From positions 100,061-164,060 of the forward strand of contig NZ_JAMXIC010000009.1 in assembly GCF_027587375.1 (NCBI RefSeq): DNA of 64,000 nucleotides, in the 5' to 3' direction. Numbering within the stretch: the stretch's first letter is position 1; each line of letters opens with the position of its first letter. The notes under the pieces are model-generated. The model was not told the DNA's origin. It saw only the letters and a program-made list of their open reading frames with translations, and ran no database searches. Source of the DNA: Arthrobacter sp. B2a2-09 (GTDB lineage Bacteria; Actinomycetota; Actinomycetes; Actinomycetales; Micrococcaceae). The position numbers and the translations under genes were made by a program. Below are positions 8,930 through 18,409 of the stretch, piece by piece.

Positions 8930-10195
8930 ATGAATCCGTTGTCGTTACGGCTTTCGGCAATCATTGTGCCCTTACTTGTCGCGTCGCTACTCCAGGCAGG
9001 CCCGGCCTCAGCGGACGACGATGCTCCGCCGTCGGGCTATCCCAGTTGGGCTGAGGTGCAACAGGCCCAGGGAAATGAAGCAGCCGCAAGCGCCGAAGTT
9101 GACCGCATCAACCAGTTAATGGTTGGCCTTCAGCAGAAGTCCGGCGAGCTCGGCGCGGCAGCCATCAAGGCGGGCACTGAGTACGCGAAAGCCCATGATG
9201 CCCTGCAACATCAGCAGGCAGTGACCCAGAAACTGGCCGAGGCGTCCCAGCAGGCCAAGGCAAAAGCGGATTCCCTGAAGAAGGCCACTTCTTCCCTGGT
9301 GGTCAAGGCATATGAGTCGGGCGGCTTCGATCCCGGTCCTTGGTCCGTTGCGAATGCCGCCATCGAACCAGACAACATTCAAAGTTTCGCCTTGCTGAAC
9401 CGGGTTATGGATCGTACGGCGAAACTGCACGATGATGCCCTGAGCGCGTCCCAGGCATCTGCGGCCGCAACTGCCCAGGAACAAGCTGCCCGCGATGTCT
9501 TGGCCCAGTTGGACAGTGACGCCGCGGCAAAGGCACAGGCCGCAGAGTCTGCCAGACGCGCCGCCGAAGACAGCGTTGCCGCAACGGACGGCCAGCGAAA
9601 GACCATGGTCGCCCAGCTCGCGTCCCTGACATCCACTTCTGCCGCAGTTGCGCAAAAATACCAAGAGGGCCAGGTGGCGCTTGCCGCCTATCAGGCTGCC
9701 CAGGAAGCCAAGAGGGAGGCGGCGCAGCGAGCAGCAGATGCCGCAGCCGCAGCCGCAGCGGCAGCCGCTGCCAGTAACCAACCGGCCCAGCAAGCCGCTC
9801 CGCCGCCCATTAGCAGCGGAGGCGGCGGCAGCAGCGGCGGAGGCAGCTTCGGTGGCGGGGGAGGCGGTGGCGGGGGAAACGTCGTCGATGATCCATCAGG
9901 TGCACGGCAATATGCTTCGTCCCGGCTCGGCGCCTACGGCTGGGGCCAGGACCAAATGCAGTGCCTGTCGTTGCTATGGACCCAGGAATCAAGCTGGATG
10001 ACGGATGCCACCAATCCCAGCAGCGGCGCCTACGGTGTTGCGCAGGCGCTGCCGGCGGACAAATACTATTCGGCAGGCAGCGACTGGCTCAGCAACTACC
10101 GGACCCAGATCGATTGGGGCCTGGGCTATATCCGCGACCGTTACGGTTCCCCCTGCAACGCTTGGCAGCATGAGATGGGCTTCAACTGGTACTAG
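8930..10195 (+). CDS. Secreted coiled-coil protein with lytic-transglycosylase-like C-terminus
   Basis: Exported cell-wall protein of 421 aa. A signal peptide covers residues 1-28 ([14 protein letters not shown], cleavage near ASA/DDD). Residues 40-280 are Ala/Gln/Glu-rich coiled coil as in NlpC/P60- and RipA-type proteins. A Gly/Ser-rich linker follows. The last 100 residues ([18 protein letters not shown], then [11 protein letters not shown] and [17 protein letters not shown]) match the SLT-like domain with the catalytic Glu in QESSW. It probably cuts peptidoglycan at the division site. The last residues [10 protein letters not shown] are typical of the family. Confidence 0.8.
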   Translation: MNPLSLRLSAIIVPLLVASLLQAGPASADDDAPPSGYPSWAEVQQAQGNEAAASAEVDRINQLMVGLQQKSGELGAAAIKAGTEYAKAHDALQHQQAVTQKLAEASQQAKAKADSLKKATSSLVVKAYESGGFDPGPWSVANAAIEPDNIQSFALLNRVMDRTAKLHDDALSASQASAAATAQEQAARDVLAQLDSDAAAKAQAAESARRAAEDSVAATDGQRKTMVAQLASLTSTSAAVAQKYQEGQVALAAYQAAQEAKREAAQRAADAAAAAAAAAAASNQPAQQAAPPPISSGGGGSSGGGSFGGGGGGGGGNVVDDPSGARQYASSRLGAYGWGQDQMQCLSLLWTQESSWMTDATNPSSGAYGVAQALPADKYYSAGSDWLSNYRTQIDWGLGYIRDRYGSPCNAWQHEMGFNWY

Positions 10196-10205
10196 TCCGA
10201 GGGGC

Positions 10206-10211
10206 TACCCT
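10206..10211 (+). promoter_or_regulatory. -10 element of leaderless miaB
   Basis: TACCCT ends 6 nt before GTG 10218, with no ribosome binding site between them. Confidence 0.5.
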
Positions 10212-10217
10212 AGATTG

Positions 10218-11813
10218 GTGAGTTCCCCTTCCGCAGCACCAGCACCAGCCTCCCTTCAGCAGCCCACTCCGGCCCCTGTCAGCGACTCGGCACCCGTCAG
10301 CGACTCGGCACCCGACGGCGCGAAGCGCACCTACCAGGTCCGCACCTTCGGTTGCCAAATGAATGTCCATGACTCCGAGCGCATGGCAGGACTCTTGGAG
10401 GACGCAGGATACGTGCCCTTCGACGGCGGCGTGGCCGACGTCGTTGTCTTCAATACCTGCGCTGTCCGTGAGAACGCCGACAACAAGCTTTACGGCAACC
10501 TCGGGGAACTCAAGCAGGTCAAGGCCGCCCATCCGGGCATGCAGATCGCCGTGGGCGGATGCCTGGCGCAGAAGGACCGCGAAACGATCGTGCGCAAGGC
10601 GCCTTGGGTGGATGCCGTGTTCGGGACCCACAATGTGGGGGCGTTGCCGGCGTTGTTGGACAGGGCCCGCCACAACAATGAGGCACAGCTGGAGATCCTG
10701 GAATCGTTGGACGTTTTCCCGTCCACCTTGCCCACCAAGCGTGACTCCGTGTACTCGGGCTGGGTTTCCATTTCCGTCGGTTGCAACAACACCTGCACCT
10801 TCTGCATCGTGCCGTCGCTCCGCGGGAAGGAGAAGGACCGCCGTCCCGGCGAGATTCTGGCCGAAATCCAGGCGTTGGTGGACGACGGCGCCGTCGAGGT
10901 CACCCTGCTCGGCCAGAACGTGAACTCCTACGGCGTGGAATTCGGGGACCGCCTGGCTTTCTCCAAGCTGCTGCGCGCCTGCGGTGACATCGAGGGCCTC
11001 GAGCGTGTCCGCTTCACGAGCCCGCACCCGGCCGCCTTCACCGACGACGTCATCGACGCGATGGCCGAGACCGCCAATGTCATGCCGCAGTTGCACATGC
11101 CCCTCCAGTCCGGCTCGGACAAGGTACTCAAGGACATGCGCCGCTCCTACCGATCCACCAAGTTCCTTGGCATCCTGGACAAGGTCCGTGACAAGATTCC
11201 CCACGCCGCGATCACTACCGATATCATCGTGGGCTTTCCCGGCGAGACGGAAGAGGACTTCCAGGCCACGCTCGACGTCGTCGAGAAGTCACGCTTCGCC
11301 TCAGCCTTCACCTTCCAGTACTCCAAGCGCCCGGGCACCCCGGCCGCGGACCTTCCGGAGCAACTGCCCAAAGCCGTTGTCCAGGAACGCTACGAGCGGC
11401 TGACCGCCCTCCAGGACCGCATCGCGGCCGAGGAGAACGCGAAACAGCTCGGACGCCGGGTTGAACTCCTTGTCACGGCCCAGTCCGGCCGCAAGGCCGA
11501 GGAAACGCATCGCCTGTCCGGTCGCTCCCAGGACCAGCGGCTGGTCCACTTCTCCGTGCCCGAAGGCGCAGAGACCCCTCGGCCTGGCGACTTCGTCACC
11601 GTGACCATCACGGAGGCTGCTGCCTTCCACCTCGTCTCCGATCCGGCGACGCAGGCGGACTACAGCCTGAGGCGCTCCCGTGCCGGCGACGCCTGGGACC
11701 GCTCGCAGGCCGATTCCTGTGGCGCTCCGGCATCGAGTGCGGCGGGCGCCGGGTCCGGCAGCCTAAGGGGCGTCTCTCTCGGAATGCCGTCGCTTCCCGT
11801 GCGACGCGGCTAG
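10218..11813 (+). CDS. miaB: tRNA-2-methylthio-N6-dimethylallyladenosine synthase MiaB
   Basis: Radical SAM methylthiotransferase that adds 2-methylthio to i6A37 of tRNA (531 aa). The N-terminal UPF0004 domain binds the auxiliary cluster ([28 protein letters not shown]), followed by the radical SAM motif CNNTCTFC and a TRAM domain. About 60 C-terminal residues after TRAM are Ser/Gly/Arg-rich and not conserved. GTG 10218 is chosen from the TACCCT -10 six bases upstream. Residues 21-32 encode an imperfectly needed repeat VSDSAP x2 from an 18-bp duplication. miaA follows after 6 bp, so the two modification steps are encoded together. Confidence 0.94.
   Translation: MSSPSAAPAPASLQQPTPAPVSDSAPVSDSAPDGAKRTYQVRTFGCQMNVHDSERMAGLLEDAGYVPFDGGVADVVVFNTCAVRENADNKLYGNLGELKQVKAAHPGMQIAVGGCLAQKDRETIVRKAPWVDAVFGTHNVGALPALLDRARHNNEAQLEILESLDVFPSTLPTKRDSVYSGWVSISVGCNNTCTFCIVPSLRGKEKDRRPGEILAEIQALVDDGAVEVTLLGQNVNSYGVEFGDRLAFSKLLRACGDIEGLERVRFTSPHPAAFTDDVIDAMAETANVMPQLHMPLQSGSDKVLKDMRRSYRSTKFLGILDKVRDKIPHAAITTDIIVGFPGETEEDFQATLDVVEKSRFASAFTFQYSKRPGTPAADLPEQLPKAVVQERYERLTALQDRIAAEENAKQLGRRVELLVTAQSGRKAEETHRLSGRSQDQRLVHFSVPEGAETPRPGDFVTVTITEAAAFHLVSDPATQADYSLRRSRAGDAWDRSQADSCGAPASSAAGAGSGSLRGVSLGMPSLPVRRG
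10278..10313 (+). repeat. 18-bp tandem duplication in miaB 5' end
   Basis: GTCAGCGACTCGGCACCC occurs twice head to tail (10278-10295, 10296-10313), adding six residues in frame to a non-conserved N-terminal tail. Confidence 0.85.
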
Positions 11814-11819
11814 CTCGGC

Positions 11820-12761
11820 ATGACAGCAGTTCCGGCCGGATCAGCTGATCCGAATCCGCCCGTGATCGCCGTCGTCGGCCCCACCGGTTCCGGCAAGTCC
11901 GATCTCGCCGTCCACCTTGCCCTCGCGCTGGAGGGAGAGATCATCAACGCCGATGCCATGCAGTTTTACCGTGGCATGGATATCGGCACCGCCAAGATCA
12001 GCGTCGCTGAACGCAGGGGAGTGCCCCACCACCTCCTGGACACCATGGATGTCACCGAAGAAGCCAGTGTCTCCGCGTTCCAGGCCGACTGCCGGGCCGC
12101 CATCCGCGATATTCATGGCCGCGGCAAGCGTGCAATCCTGGTGGGCGGCTCCGGCCTTTACGTCCGGGCAGCGTTGGATGTCCTGGAATTTCCCGGCACG
12201 GACCCTGGCGTACGGCAACGGCTTGAGCAGGAGCACGAAACCTCCGGTCTTCCAGGCCTCCAGGAACGCCTGCAACGCGTCGACCCCGTTTCCGCGGGCA
12301 GGCTAGGTGACGCCCGCCGCGTCATCCGCGCGCTGGAAGTCTTCGAGCTCACCGGGCGCCCGTTCAGCTCCTTCATGCCGAAGCGCGAGTACTTCCAGCC
12401 GGCCGTGCAGATAGGCCTCGACGTCGACCGCGGAGTACTGCGCGAGCGTTTGGCCCAGCGCGTCCTGGGGATGGTCGACGCAGGACTTCTTGAAGAGGTG
12501 GAGCGGTTGGACGCCGCCGGACTACGACAAGGCAAGACGGCATCGCGGGCGCTGGGATACGCCCAGTTCCTGAGGGTCCTCGATGGCGAATCCGATACGG
12601 AAACCGCGGCCGAAGAAACCATCGTGGCCACCCGGCAATTCGCCCGGCGCCAGCTCACCTGGTTCCGGGCCGACCCGCGGATCCACTGGCTTGACTGGCA
12701 GGACCCGGATTTGGTGGCCAAAGCGGCAGAAATCTGTGCAAGCCCGGCGTCGGTGATTTAG
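11820..12761 (+). CDS. miaA: tRNA dimethylallyltransferase MiaA
   Basis: Transfers dimethylallyl to N6 of A37 in tRNAs reading UNN codons (313 aa). P-loop [11 protein letters not shown] near residue 20, then [18 protein letters not shown] and [11 protein letters not shown], all diagnostic. ATG is 6 bp after the miaB stop without a strong ribosome site, consistent with coupling to miaB. It supplies the substrate for MiaB. dapF follows 31 bp downstream with its own promoter. Confidence 0.95.
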   Translation: MTAVPAGSADPNPPVIAVVGPTGSGKSDLAVHLALALEGEIINADAMQFYRGMDIGTAKISVAERRGVPHHLLDTMDVTEEASVSAFQADCRAAIRDIHGRGKRAILVGGSGLYVRAALDVLEFPGTDPGVRQRLEQEHETSGLPGLQERLQRVDPVSAGRLGDARRVIRALEVFELTGRPFSSFMPKREYFQPAVQIGLDVDRGVLRERLAQRVLGMVDAGLLEEVERLDAAGLRQGKTASRALGYAQFLRVLDGESDTETAAEETIVATRQFARRQLTWFRADPRIHWLDWQDPDLVAKAAEICASPASVI

Positions 12762-12780
12762 GCGCAACCCCTAGTGCAGG

Positions 12781-12786
12781 TAGCCT
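12781..12786 (+). promoter_or_regulatory. -10 element of leaderless dapF
   Basis: TAGCCT ends 6 nt before ATG 12793; there is no Shine-Dalgarno sequence between them. Confidence 0.55.
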
Positions 12787-12792
12787 TGAGCC

Positions 12793-13761
12793 ATGGATGA
12801 AACCCTTGCATTTTCCGCCCCGCAGCCTGCCGCTGCCGGCGGTGCCGTACCCGCCTCCGGTCTTCACGGGCTGGCCTTCTCCAAGGGGCACGGTACGGGC
12901 AACGACTTCGTCCTCATTGCGGACCCCGAAGACGCGCACCAGATCTCTCCGGAGCAGGTCGCAGCGCTTTGTGACCGCCACTTGGGCATCGGCGGGGACG
13001 GTCTCATCCGAGCCGTCCCTTCACGGTTCCTGCCCGAAGGCCTCCAGCTTCTCGAAGCGGACTCCGACGCCGAATGGTTCATGGATTACCGCAACGGCGA
13101 CGGCTCGCTGTCCGAGATGTGCGGCAACGGCGTCCGAGTCTTCGTCCATTTCCTGATCGAGCAGGGTCTTGTCACGCTCGACGTCGGTGAATCCCTGACC
13201 ATCGGGACGCGCGGCGGCATCAAGAAGATTGTCCGGACCACTGACGGCTATGCGGTGGACATGGGCCCTTGGGAGTTCATTTTCCCCAAAGATGCCACCA
13301 GCAAGGCGATGGACTCCCTCGTCAGCGCCGACGGACTGGAAGTCGCCCGGCCTGCCCTCTCTGTCAGCATGGGCAATCCGCACACTGTGGTCGCATTAGC
13401 CGAGCTTTCAGAGCTCAAATCCACGCAGCTCTTCAAGGCGCCCGTCGTGGATCCCAAGCCAGCCAACGGCACCAACGTCGAATTCGTGGTTCCCGCGGAG
13501 CCCCTCGTTCACGAAGGCGTAGGCAACATCACGATGCGCGTCCACGAACGCGGCGTTGGCGAGACCCAATCGTGCGGCACGGGTGCCTGCGCGGCCGCCG
13601 TCGCCATCCGCCACTGGGCCGGGGAAGGCGCTCCCGACTCGTGGCGCGTCAAGGTGCCGGGCGGCGTCGTCGGTGTGCGGTTCTTCCCGGGCGAGAGCGG
13701 CCGTGAACACGTGGAGCTCAGCGGCCCCGCCGTGATTGTTGCTAGCGGGACCCTTTCCTGA
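12793..13761 (+). CDS. dapF: Diaminopimelate epimerase
   Basis: Cofactor-free epimerase converting LL- to meso-diaminopimelate for lysine and peptidoglycan (322 aa). Both catalytic Cys are visible: MCGNGVRVF and ETQSCGTGACA. Substrate loops GHGTGNDFV and SMGNPHTV are present. A 25-residue Ala/Pro-rich N-terminal extension precedes the conserved FSKGHGTG; the TAGCCT promoter six bases before ATG 12793 supports this long start. The 3' end overlaps a convergent methyltransferase gene by 20 bp. Confidence 0.95.
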   Translation: MDETLAFSAPQPAAAGGAVPASGLHGLAFSKGHGTGNDFVLIADPEDAHQISPEQVAALCDRHLGIGGDGLIRAVPSRFLPEGLQLLEADSDAEWFMDYRNGDGSLSEMCGNGVRVFVHFLIEQGLVTLDVGESLTIGTRGGIKKIVRTTDGYAVDMGPWEFIFPKDATSKAMDSLVSADGLEVARPALSVSMGNPHTVVALAELSELKSTQLFKAPVVDPKPANGTNVEFVVPAEPLVHEGVGNITMRVHERGVGETQSCGTGACAAAVAIRHWAGEGAPDSWRVKVPGGVVGVRFFPGESGREHVELSGPAVIVASGTLS

Positions 13762-14356
13762 TCCGCAGGACGCGGAAGGATTTCGACGTACTTTCCCGGG
13801 ATACCGAGAAGGAACCGTCGAGGGTATCGGCCAGCCAGCGCTGAAGCGAGTCCGCCCCGAGGTTTTTCTGCACCACAAGCCAGGCGTTTCCACCCGGAGC
13901 GAGCCTCGGCAGCCACGTGAGCAGCAGATTGTGGAGTTCATCCTTGCCGATGCGGATGGGCGGGTTTGACCAGATAGTGTCGAACGTCACGGCGGGGTCG
14001 ACGTCGTCGGGCAGGCTCGCCGTGACATTCCCGAGCTCCAGCAGGGCGGCGTTCTCGTTGGTCAAAGTGACGCAGCGCTCGTTGACATCAACGGCGTGGA
14101 CCCGCGCGTGCGGAGCCATGAGCCCCATCGTCAACGCTATGGGACCCCAGCCGCAGCCGATGTCCAGCAGGTTTCCCTGCGGGGCCGGCGGTGGAACCTC
14201 GGAGAGCAGGATCGCTGTTCCCTTGTCGATCCCGTCGGGGCTGAAGATGCCGCCCGATGTCTGGAGCCGGCGGGTCGCGCCGGCCAGTTCCACCGTGAGG
14301 GGCTTGCGGGTGAACGGCCCCGCGGGTTGTGCGCTGAAATAGTGAGCAGACTCCAT
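13742..14356 (-). CDS. RsmC/RlmG-type class I SAM methyltransferase
   Basis: Likely rRNA (guanine-N2) methyltransferase of the MTS family, about 204 aa. SAM-binding motif LLDIGCGWGPIAL, acidic loop VHAVDVNERC, and catalytic SNPPIRIGKDELH. It has only the C-terminal catalytic half of E. coli RsmC, as usual for actinobacterial homologues. ATG 14356 (MESAHYFSAQPAGP) is chosen over an upstream ATG at 14410 because conservation starts there and TAATCT lies 8 nt before it. The exact rRNA target cannot be told from sequence. Confidence 0.8.
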   Translation of the reverse strand: MESAHYFSAQPAGPFTRKPLTVELAGATRRLQTSGGIFSPDGIDKGTAILLSEVPPPAPQGNLLDIGCGWGPIALTMGLMAPHARVHAVDVNERCVTLTNENAALLELGNVTASLPDDVDPAVTFDTIWSNPPIRIGKDELHNLLLTWLPRLAPGGNAWLVVQKNLGADSLQRWLADTLDGSFSVSRESTSKSFRVLRIRKGSR

Positions 14357-14454
14357 AGCTTGCCAGATTAGTGGCCAGCGGCGGGCAAAGGAAACCGCAC
14401 ACTGCTCCATACCGGCTCAACCCGGGCTTGACGGGGTCTGATAATCTGGTGCGC

Positions 14455-14475
14455 ATGTTCTTGATCTTTGAGTAG
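14455..14475 (+). other. Possible 6-codon leader ORF in the hflX upstream region
   Basis: An ATG at 14455 opens a six-codon frame (MFLIFE) ending in TAG. TAATCT at 14442-14447 is 7 nt before it, as in the leaderless genes of this window. It lies 268 nt upstream of hflX. Whether it is translated is not known. The rest of the 387-bp gap between the methyltransferase start and hflX (14357-14743) shows no gene. Confidence 0.3.
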
Positions 14476-14710
14476 CCGGCACCGCCCGCGACGCAGGCCT
14501 GCTTCATTTGCAGCGCCATTCCGCCTTGGCATGTCCGTTCCAGACGCTGCTTTTTGACGCCTGGACACTCAGCAGATCGTCCCCCTCCCGTCCCGGGATC
14601 TGTGCACGCAATCCGCGCAGCCGCCCCGGAGGGAGATCCCAGACCATCGGCAGAGCCTTGCCAGGCATCAGCCCTGCGCGAATTCCGCGCCACAAGACCC
14701 AAATCGGCAC

Positions 14711-14716
14711 TATTCT
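14711..14716 (+). promoter_or_regulatory. -10 element (TATTCT) of hflX
   Basis: TATTCT would give a start near 14723 and a short leader containing AAAGGAG (14734-14740) before ATG 14744. No clear -35 is seen. Confidence 0.45.
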
Positions 14717-14743
14717 GGAAATGCCGAACCCCTAAAGGAGACC

Positions 14744-16306
14744 ATGACCACGCAGAAGAACACCGGACCCGATTCCGACGCCCAGGACATGAGTCCTGAA
14801 GAAATCCAGGCTGTCATCGACCGGATTCTCTCCAAGGACGCACCTGCCATAATTCAGGACCGCGACGAACCCAAGGGCGTGTTTGGCAAGGCCCAGGCAA
14901 TTTCCCGCCTCGACGAAGAACACAGCATCTACGACGGCGATCAAGAGGATCTGGCCGAGCGCCGGGCCCTGCGCCGCACTGCGGGCCTGTCCACGGAACT
15001 TGAAGATGTCACCGAGGTCGAATACCGGCAGTTGCGCCTAGAGCGCGTCGTGCTGGCAGGCCTTTGGACTGAAGGCACCCTGGCCGACGCCGAGAATTCC
15101 CTGAGGGAACTTGCCGCGCTGGCCGAAACAGCCGGCTCGGAGGTCCTGGATGGCATCGTCCAGCGCCGCATGAAACCGGACCCCGGCACATTCCTTGGCT
15201 CAGGCAAAGCCATGGAGCTCAAGGACATCGTGATGTCCACCGGCGCCGACACCGTGGTGGTCGACGCCGAACTGGCGCCGTCCCAGCGGCGCGGCCTCGA
15301 GGACATCGTCAAGGTCAAGGTGGTGGACCGCACCACGTTGATCCTCGACATCTTCGCGCAGCATGCCAAGAGCCGCGAGGGCAAGGCCCAGGTTGAGCTG
15401 GCACAGCTGGAATACCTGTTGCCGCGCCTGCGTGGTTGGGGCGATTCAATGTCCCGCCAGGCCGGTGGCCAGGTGGGTGGTGCCGGCGCAGGCATGGGTT
15501 CCCGTGGTCCTGGTGAAACCAAGATCGAACTGGACCGCCGTCGAATCCGCACGCGCATGGCAAAGCTTCGGCGTGAAATCGCCGCGATGAAGCCATCGCG
15601 CGAGACCAAGCGGGCCAACCGCCGTCGTAATGCAGTTCCTTCGGTCGCCATCGCCGGTTACACGAACGCCGGAAAGTCGTCACTGCTCAATCGCCTGACG
15701 GATGCCGGTGTCCTCGTGGAGAACGCGTTGTTCGCCACCCTGGATCCCACGGTCCGGAAGGCCCAGACTCCTGACGGGATCGGCTACACGCTCTCGGACA
15801 CGGTCGGTTTCGTGCGTTCGATGCCCACCCAGCTCGTTGAGGCTTTCCGCTCAACGCTGGAAGAGGTGGCCGACGCCGATCTGATCCTCCATGTGGTGGA
15901 CGTTTCGCATCCCGATCCGGAAGGCCAGATCGCGGCCGTCCGCGCGGTGTTCAGCGAAGTGGATGCCCGGAAGATCCCGGAAATCATTGTCCTGAACAAG
16001 GCGGACGCCGCGGATCCGTTTGTCGTGGAGCGCCTCAAGCAGAAAGAGCCCCGCCACGTCGTCGTGTCCACCCGCACAGGACAGGGTATTGCCGAGCTCC
16101 TCGGAGCCATCAGCGAGGCTATTCCGCGTCCTGGTGTGCGCCTTGAGGTGCTGATTCCGTACAACCGGGGCGAGCTCATCAACAAACTGCACAACACTGA
16201 CGCCGAAATCCTCAGCCTTGAACACGAGGAGGAGGGCACCCGCGTGGTGGCCATGGTCCATGAGAACCTGGCAGCCGAGTTGGAGTCGTTCGTCAGCAAT
16301 GGGTGA
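14744..16306 (+). CDS. hflX: Ribosome-associated GTPase HflX
   Basis: GTPase that splits stalled or stressed 70S ribosomes (520 aa). The HflX N-terminal domain holds FLGSGKAMELKDI, VVVDAELAPSQRRGLED and the Gly-rich loop before GPGETKIELDRRRIR; the G domain has GYTNAGKSSLLNRL (G1), DTVGFVRSMP (G3) and LNKADA (G4). The acidic N-terminal 90 residues are longer than in E. coli. ATG 14744 has AAAGGAG at ideal distance. The stop lies inside the dinG start region (8-bp overlap). HflX homologues can give macrolide/lincosamide tolerance in mycobacteria and Listeria. Confidence 0.95.
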   Translation: MTTQKNTGPDSDAQDMSPEEIQAVIDRILSKDAPAIIQDRDEPKGVFGKAQAISRLDEEHSIYDGDQEDLAERRALRRTAGLSTELEDVTEVEYRQLRLERVVLAGLWTEGTLADAENSLRELAALAETAGSEVLDGIVQRRMKPDPGTFLGSGKAMELKDIVMSTGADTVVVDAELAPSQRRGLEDIVKVKVVDRTTLILDIFAQHAKSREGKAQVELAQLEYLLPRLRGWGDSMSRQAGGQVGGAGAGMGSRGPGETKIELDRRRIRTRMAKLRREIAAMKPSRETKRANRRRNAVPSVAIAGYTNAGKSSLLNRLTDAGVLVENALFATLDPTVRKAQTPDGIGYTLSDTVGFVRSMPTQLVEAFRSTLEEVADADLILHVVDVSHPDPEGQIAAVRAVFSEVDARKIPEIIVLNKADAADPFVVERLKQKEPRHVVVSTRTGQGIAELLGAISEAIPRPGVRLEVLIPYNRGELINKLHNTDAEILSLEHEEEGTRVVAMVHENLAAELESFVSNG

Positions 16307-18362
16307 TCCAGAGGCGGGGGAGCGCGGCGGAACCGTGGGGGAACGGACCGCCCTCGAACTCCTGGACAAAGCCGTTTCCGGTATGGGCGGCCAAAACCGA
16401 ATGGGCCAACACCAGATGGCCAGGCAGGTGGCACGGGCGATCGAGACCGGAGAACACCTCCTGGTCCAGGCAGGCACGGGCACGGGCAAGTCCCTCGCGT
16501 ACTTGATTCCGCTGATTGCGCACGCGATGGAGAGCAACAAGCCTACGCTCGTGTCCACGGCCACGCTCGCCCTGCAGACTCAGATCGTGAGCCGCGATTT
16601 ACCCCGGCTCCTGGAAACCATCAATCCGGAGCTGGAGCGCCCGGTCAGCATCGCGCTGGTCAAGGGCCGGGCCAACTATGTGTGCCGGCACAAGCTGGAG
16701 GGCGGTTTCCCCAGCGAGGAGCCTGCTGAGGGGCAGTTGTTCTCCCTCGGCGAGGACACCAGCGTTCCGCATCTCGCCGCAGCTATCGGCGGGCCGGCCT
16801 CGCAGCTCGGCAAGGAAGTCGTGCGGCTGCGTGAGTGGGCCGGGAAGACCGCGACGGGAGACCGGGACGAACTCATGCCGGGCGTGACGGACCGGGCCTG
16901 GCGCCAGGTATCCGTCACGTCAATGGAGTGCCTCGGGGCGCAGAAGTGTCCGATGGCGGAGGAATGCTTCAGCGAGCTGGCCCGCCACCGTGCCGCCGAG
17001 TCCGACGTCGTGGTCACCAACCACGCGATGCTCGCGGTCAGCGCCTTCGAAGGCCTGGCAGTGCTGCCCGAATACGACGTCGTCGTGGTAGATGAGGCCC
17101 ACGAGCTCCAGGACCGCGTGACCGGTGCTGTGTCCGGGCAGCTGTCCGTGGCGATGATCCATGCCGCGGCCTCCAGCGCCCGCAAACACACGGCCATCAC
17201 CGTGGACGCACTAAACGGCGCCGCGGACCGCTTGGAACTCGCGATCATCGGTGCGCCTTCCGGCCTCCTGCCTAACGGGCTCAATGATGAACAACTTGAT
17301 TGCGTGGACCAGCTCCGCGAAGCCTGCCGGGCGGCGCTTTCCGATTCGAAGGGGGATTCGTCCAACGCGGTCGACGGCGGACGCCAGCTCGCGCGCTCAC
17401 GGCTGATGTTGATCCTTGAGCTGTGCGAACGGCTGCTCTCGGCCCGGGAAAACCGGGAAGTCGTGTGGCTCTCCCGGAACAGTACCTTTGATCCGCAGCA
17501 GGGCTACACGGCGCCTGACGAGGATTCGCCTGCGCTCATCAATATCGCGCCGCTCAGCGTTGCCGGACGGCTCCGGGAAGGGCTCTTCGCGGGCCATACC
17601 GTGGTGTTGACCTCTGCAACGTTGGCTATTGGCTCTGCATTCGATGCCACGGCCGGAGGGTTGGGCCTGACTGGCCAAGGCGCCCCCAGCTGGACTGGCG
17701 TGGATGTGGGCTCGCCCTTCGACTACCCGAAGCAGGGCATGCTGTACGTCGCGAAGCACCTGCCCAAGCCGGGGCGCGGCACCTCGCCCGAAGCGCTTGA
17801 CGAACTTGAAGAGCTCATCAAGGCCTCCCATGGCGGAGCCTTGTGCCTCTTTTCTTCCCGACGTGCAGCGGAGGACGCCGCGGAAGCGATGCGCTCACGC
17901 TTGGACGTGGACATCCTGTGCCAGGGCGAATCGACCATGTCCGCGTTGGTCAGGCAGTTTGCCGAGGAGGAAGACACGTGCCTGTTCGGCACCATGTCCC
18001 TCTGGCAGGGCGTTGACGTTCCGGGTGGTTCATGCCGGCTTGTAGTGATTGATCGGATCCCGTTCCCTCGTCCGGACGATCCTTTGATGACGGCACGGTC
18101 CCGCGCGGTGGCGCAGGCCGGAGGCAACGGTTTCATGGCAGTTTCGGCCACGCACGCGGCCATCCGCCTAGCCCAAGGGGCCGGCCGTCTCATCCGCTCA
18201 ACGGGAGACAAGGGCGTCGTGGCAGTGCTGGATTCAAGGCTATCGACGGAGCGCTACGGCAACTTCCTCCGGGCAGCGTTGCCGCCATTCTGGCCTACCA
18301 CGGACCGTTCAGTGGTGCGCGGTGCGCTCGAACGGCTTTACGCCGAATCAGCCAAGGCTTGA
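16299..18362 (+). CDS. dinG: ATP-dependent DNA helicase DinG/XPD family
   Basis: 5'-3' iron-sulfur helicase acting on R-loops and damaged forks (687 aa). Walker A AGTGTGKSLAYL, the four-Cys iron-sulfur region (NYVCRHK, then ECLGAQKCPMAEEC), DEAH box VVVDEAHEL, and motif VI QGAGRLIR. ATG 16299 overlaps the end of hflX by 8 bp, so both are read from one transcript. It is convergent with lexA; no SOS box is visible within this operon. The 3' end abuts a tandem repeat at 18362-18409. Confidence 0.92.
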   Translation: MGDPEAGERGGTVGERTALELLDKAVSGMGGQNRMGQHQMARQVARAIETGEHLLVQAGTGTGKSLAYLIPLIAHAMESNKPTLVSTATLALQTQIVSRDLPRLLETINPELERPVSIALVKGRANYVCRHKLEGGFPSEEPAEGQLFSLGEDTSVPHLAAAIGGPASQLGKEVVRLREWAGKTATGDRDELMPGVTDRAWRQVSVTSMECLGAQKCPMAEECFSELARHRAAESDVVVTNHAMLAVSAFEGLAVLPEYDVVVVDEAHELQDRVTGAVSGQLSVAMIHAAASSARKHTAITVDALNGAADRLELAIIGAPSGLLPNGLNDEQLDCVDQLREACRAALSDSKGDSSNAVDGGRQLARSRLMLILELCERLLSARENREVVWLSRNSTFDPQQGYTAPDEDSPALINIAPLSVAGRLREGLFAGHTVVLTSATLAIGSAFDATAGGLGLTGQGAPSWTGVDVGSPFDYPKQGMLYVAKHLPKPGRGTSPEALDELEELIKASHGGALCLFSSRRAAEDAAEAMRSRLDVDILCQGESTMSALVRQFAEEEDTCLFGTMSLWQGVDVPGGSCRLVVIDRIPFPRPDDPLMTARSRAVAQAGGNGFMAVSATHAAIRLAQGAGRLIRSTGDKGVVAVLDSRLSTERYGNFLRAALPPFWPTTDRSVVRGALERLYAESAKA

Positions 18363-18409
18363 AGCGAGCTTGTCCTAAAGCGAGCGCGTCCTAAAGTGAG
18401 CGGTTCTTA
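18362..18409. repeat. 16-bp tandem repeats between dinG and lexA
   Basis: Three units starting at 18362, 18378 and 18394 (for example AAGCGAGCGCGTCCTA); a fourth, AAGCGAGCGC, is the real lexA 3' end. On the minus strand each unit reads like the last lexA codons plus a stop. Unit 1 begins in the last bases of dinG. Confidence 0.85.

Noticed and set aside
13742..13761. Frameshift at the dapF end
   Set aside because: The 20-bp overlap is a plain convergent overlap; both proteins have normal C-termini.
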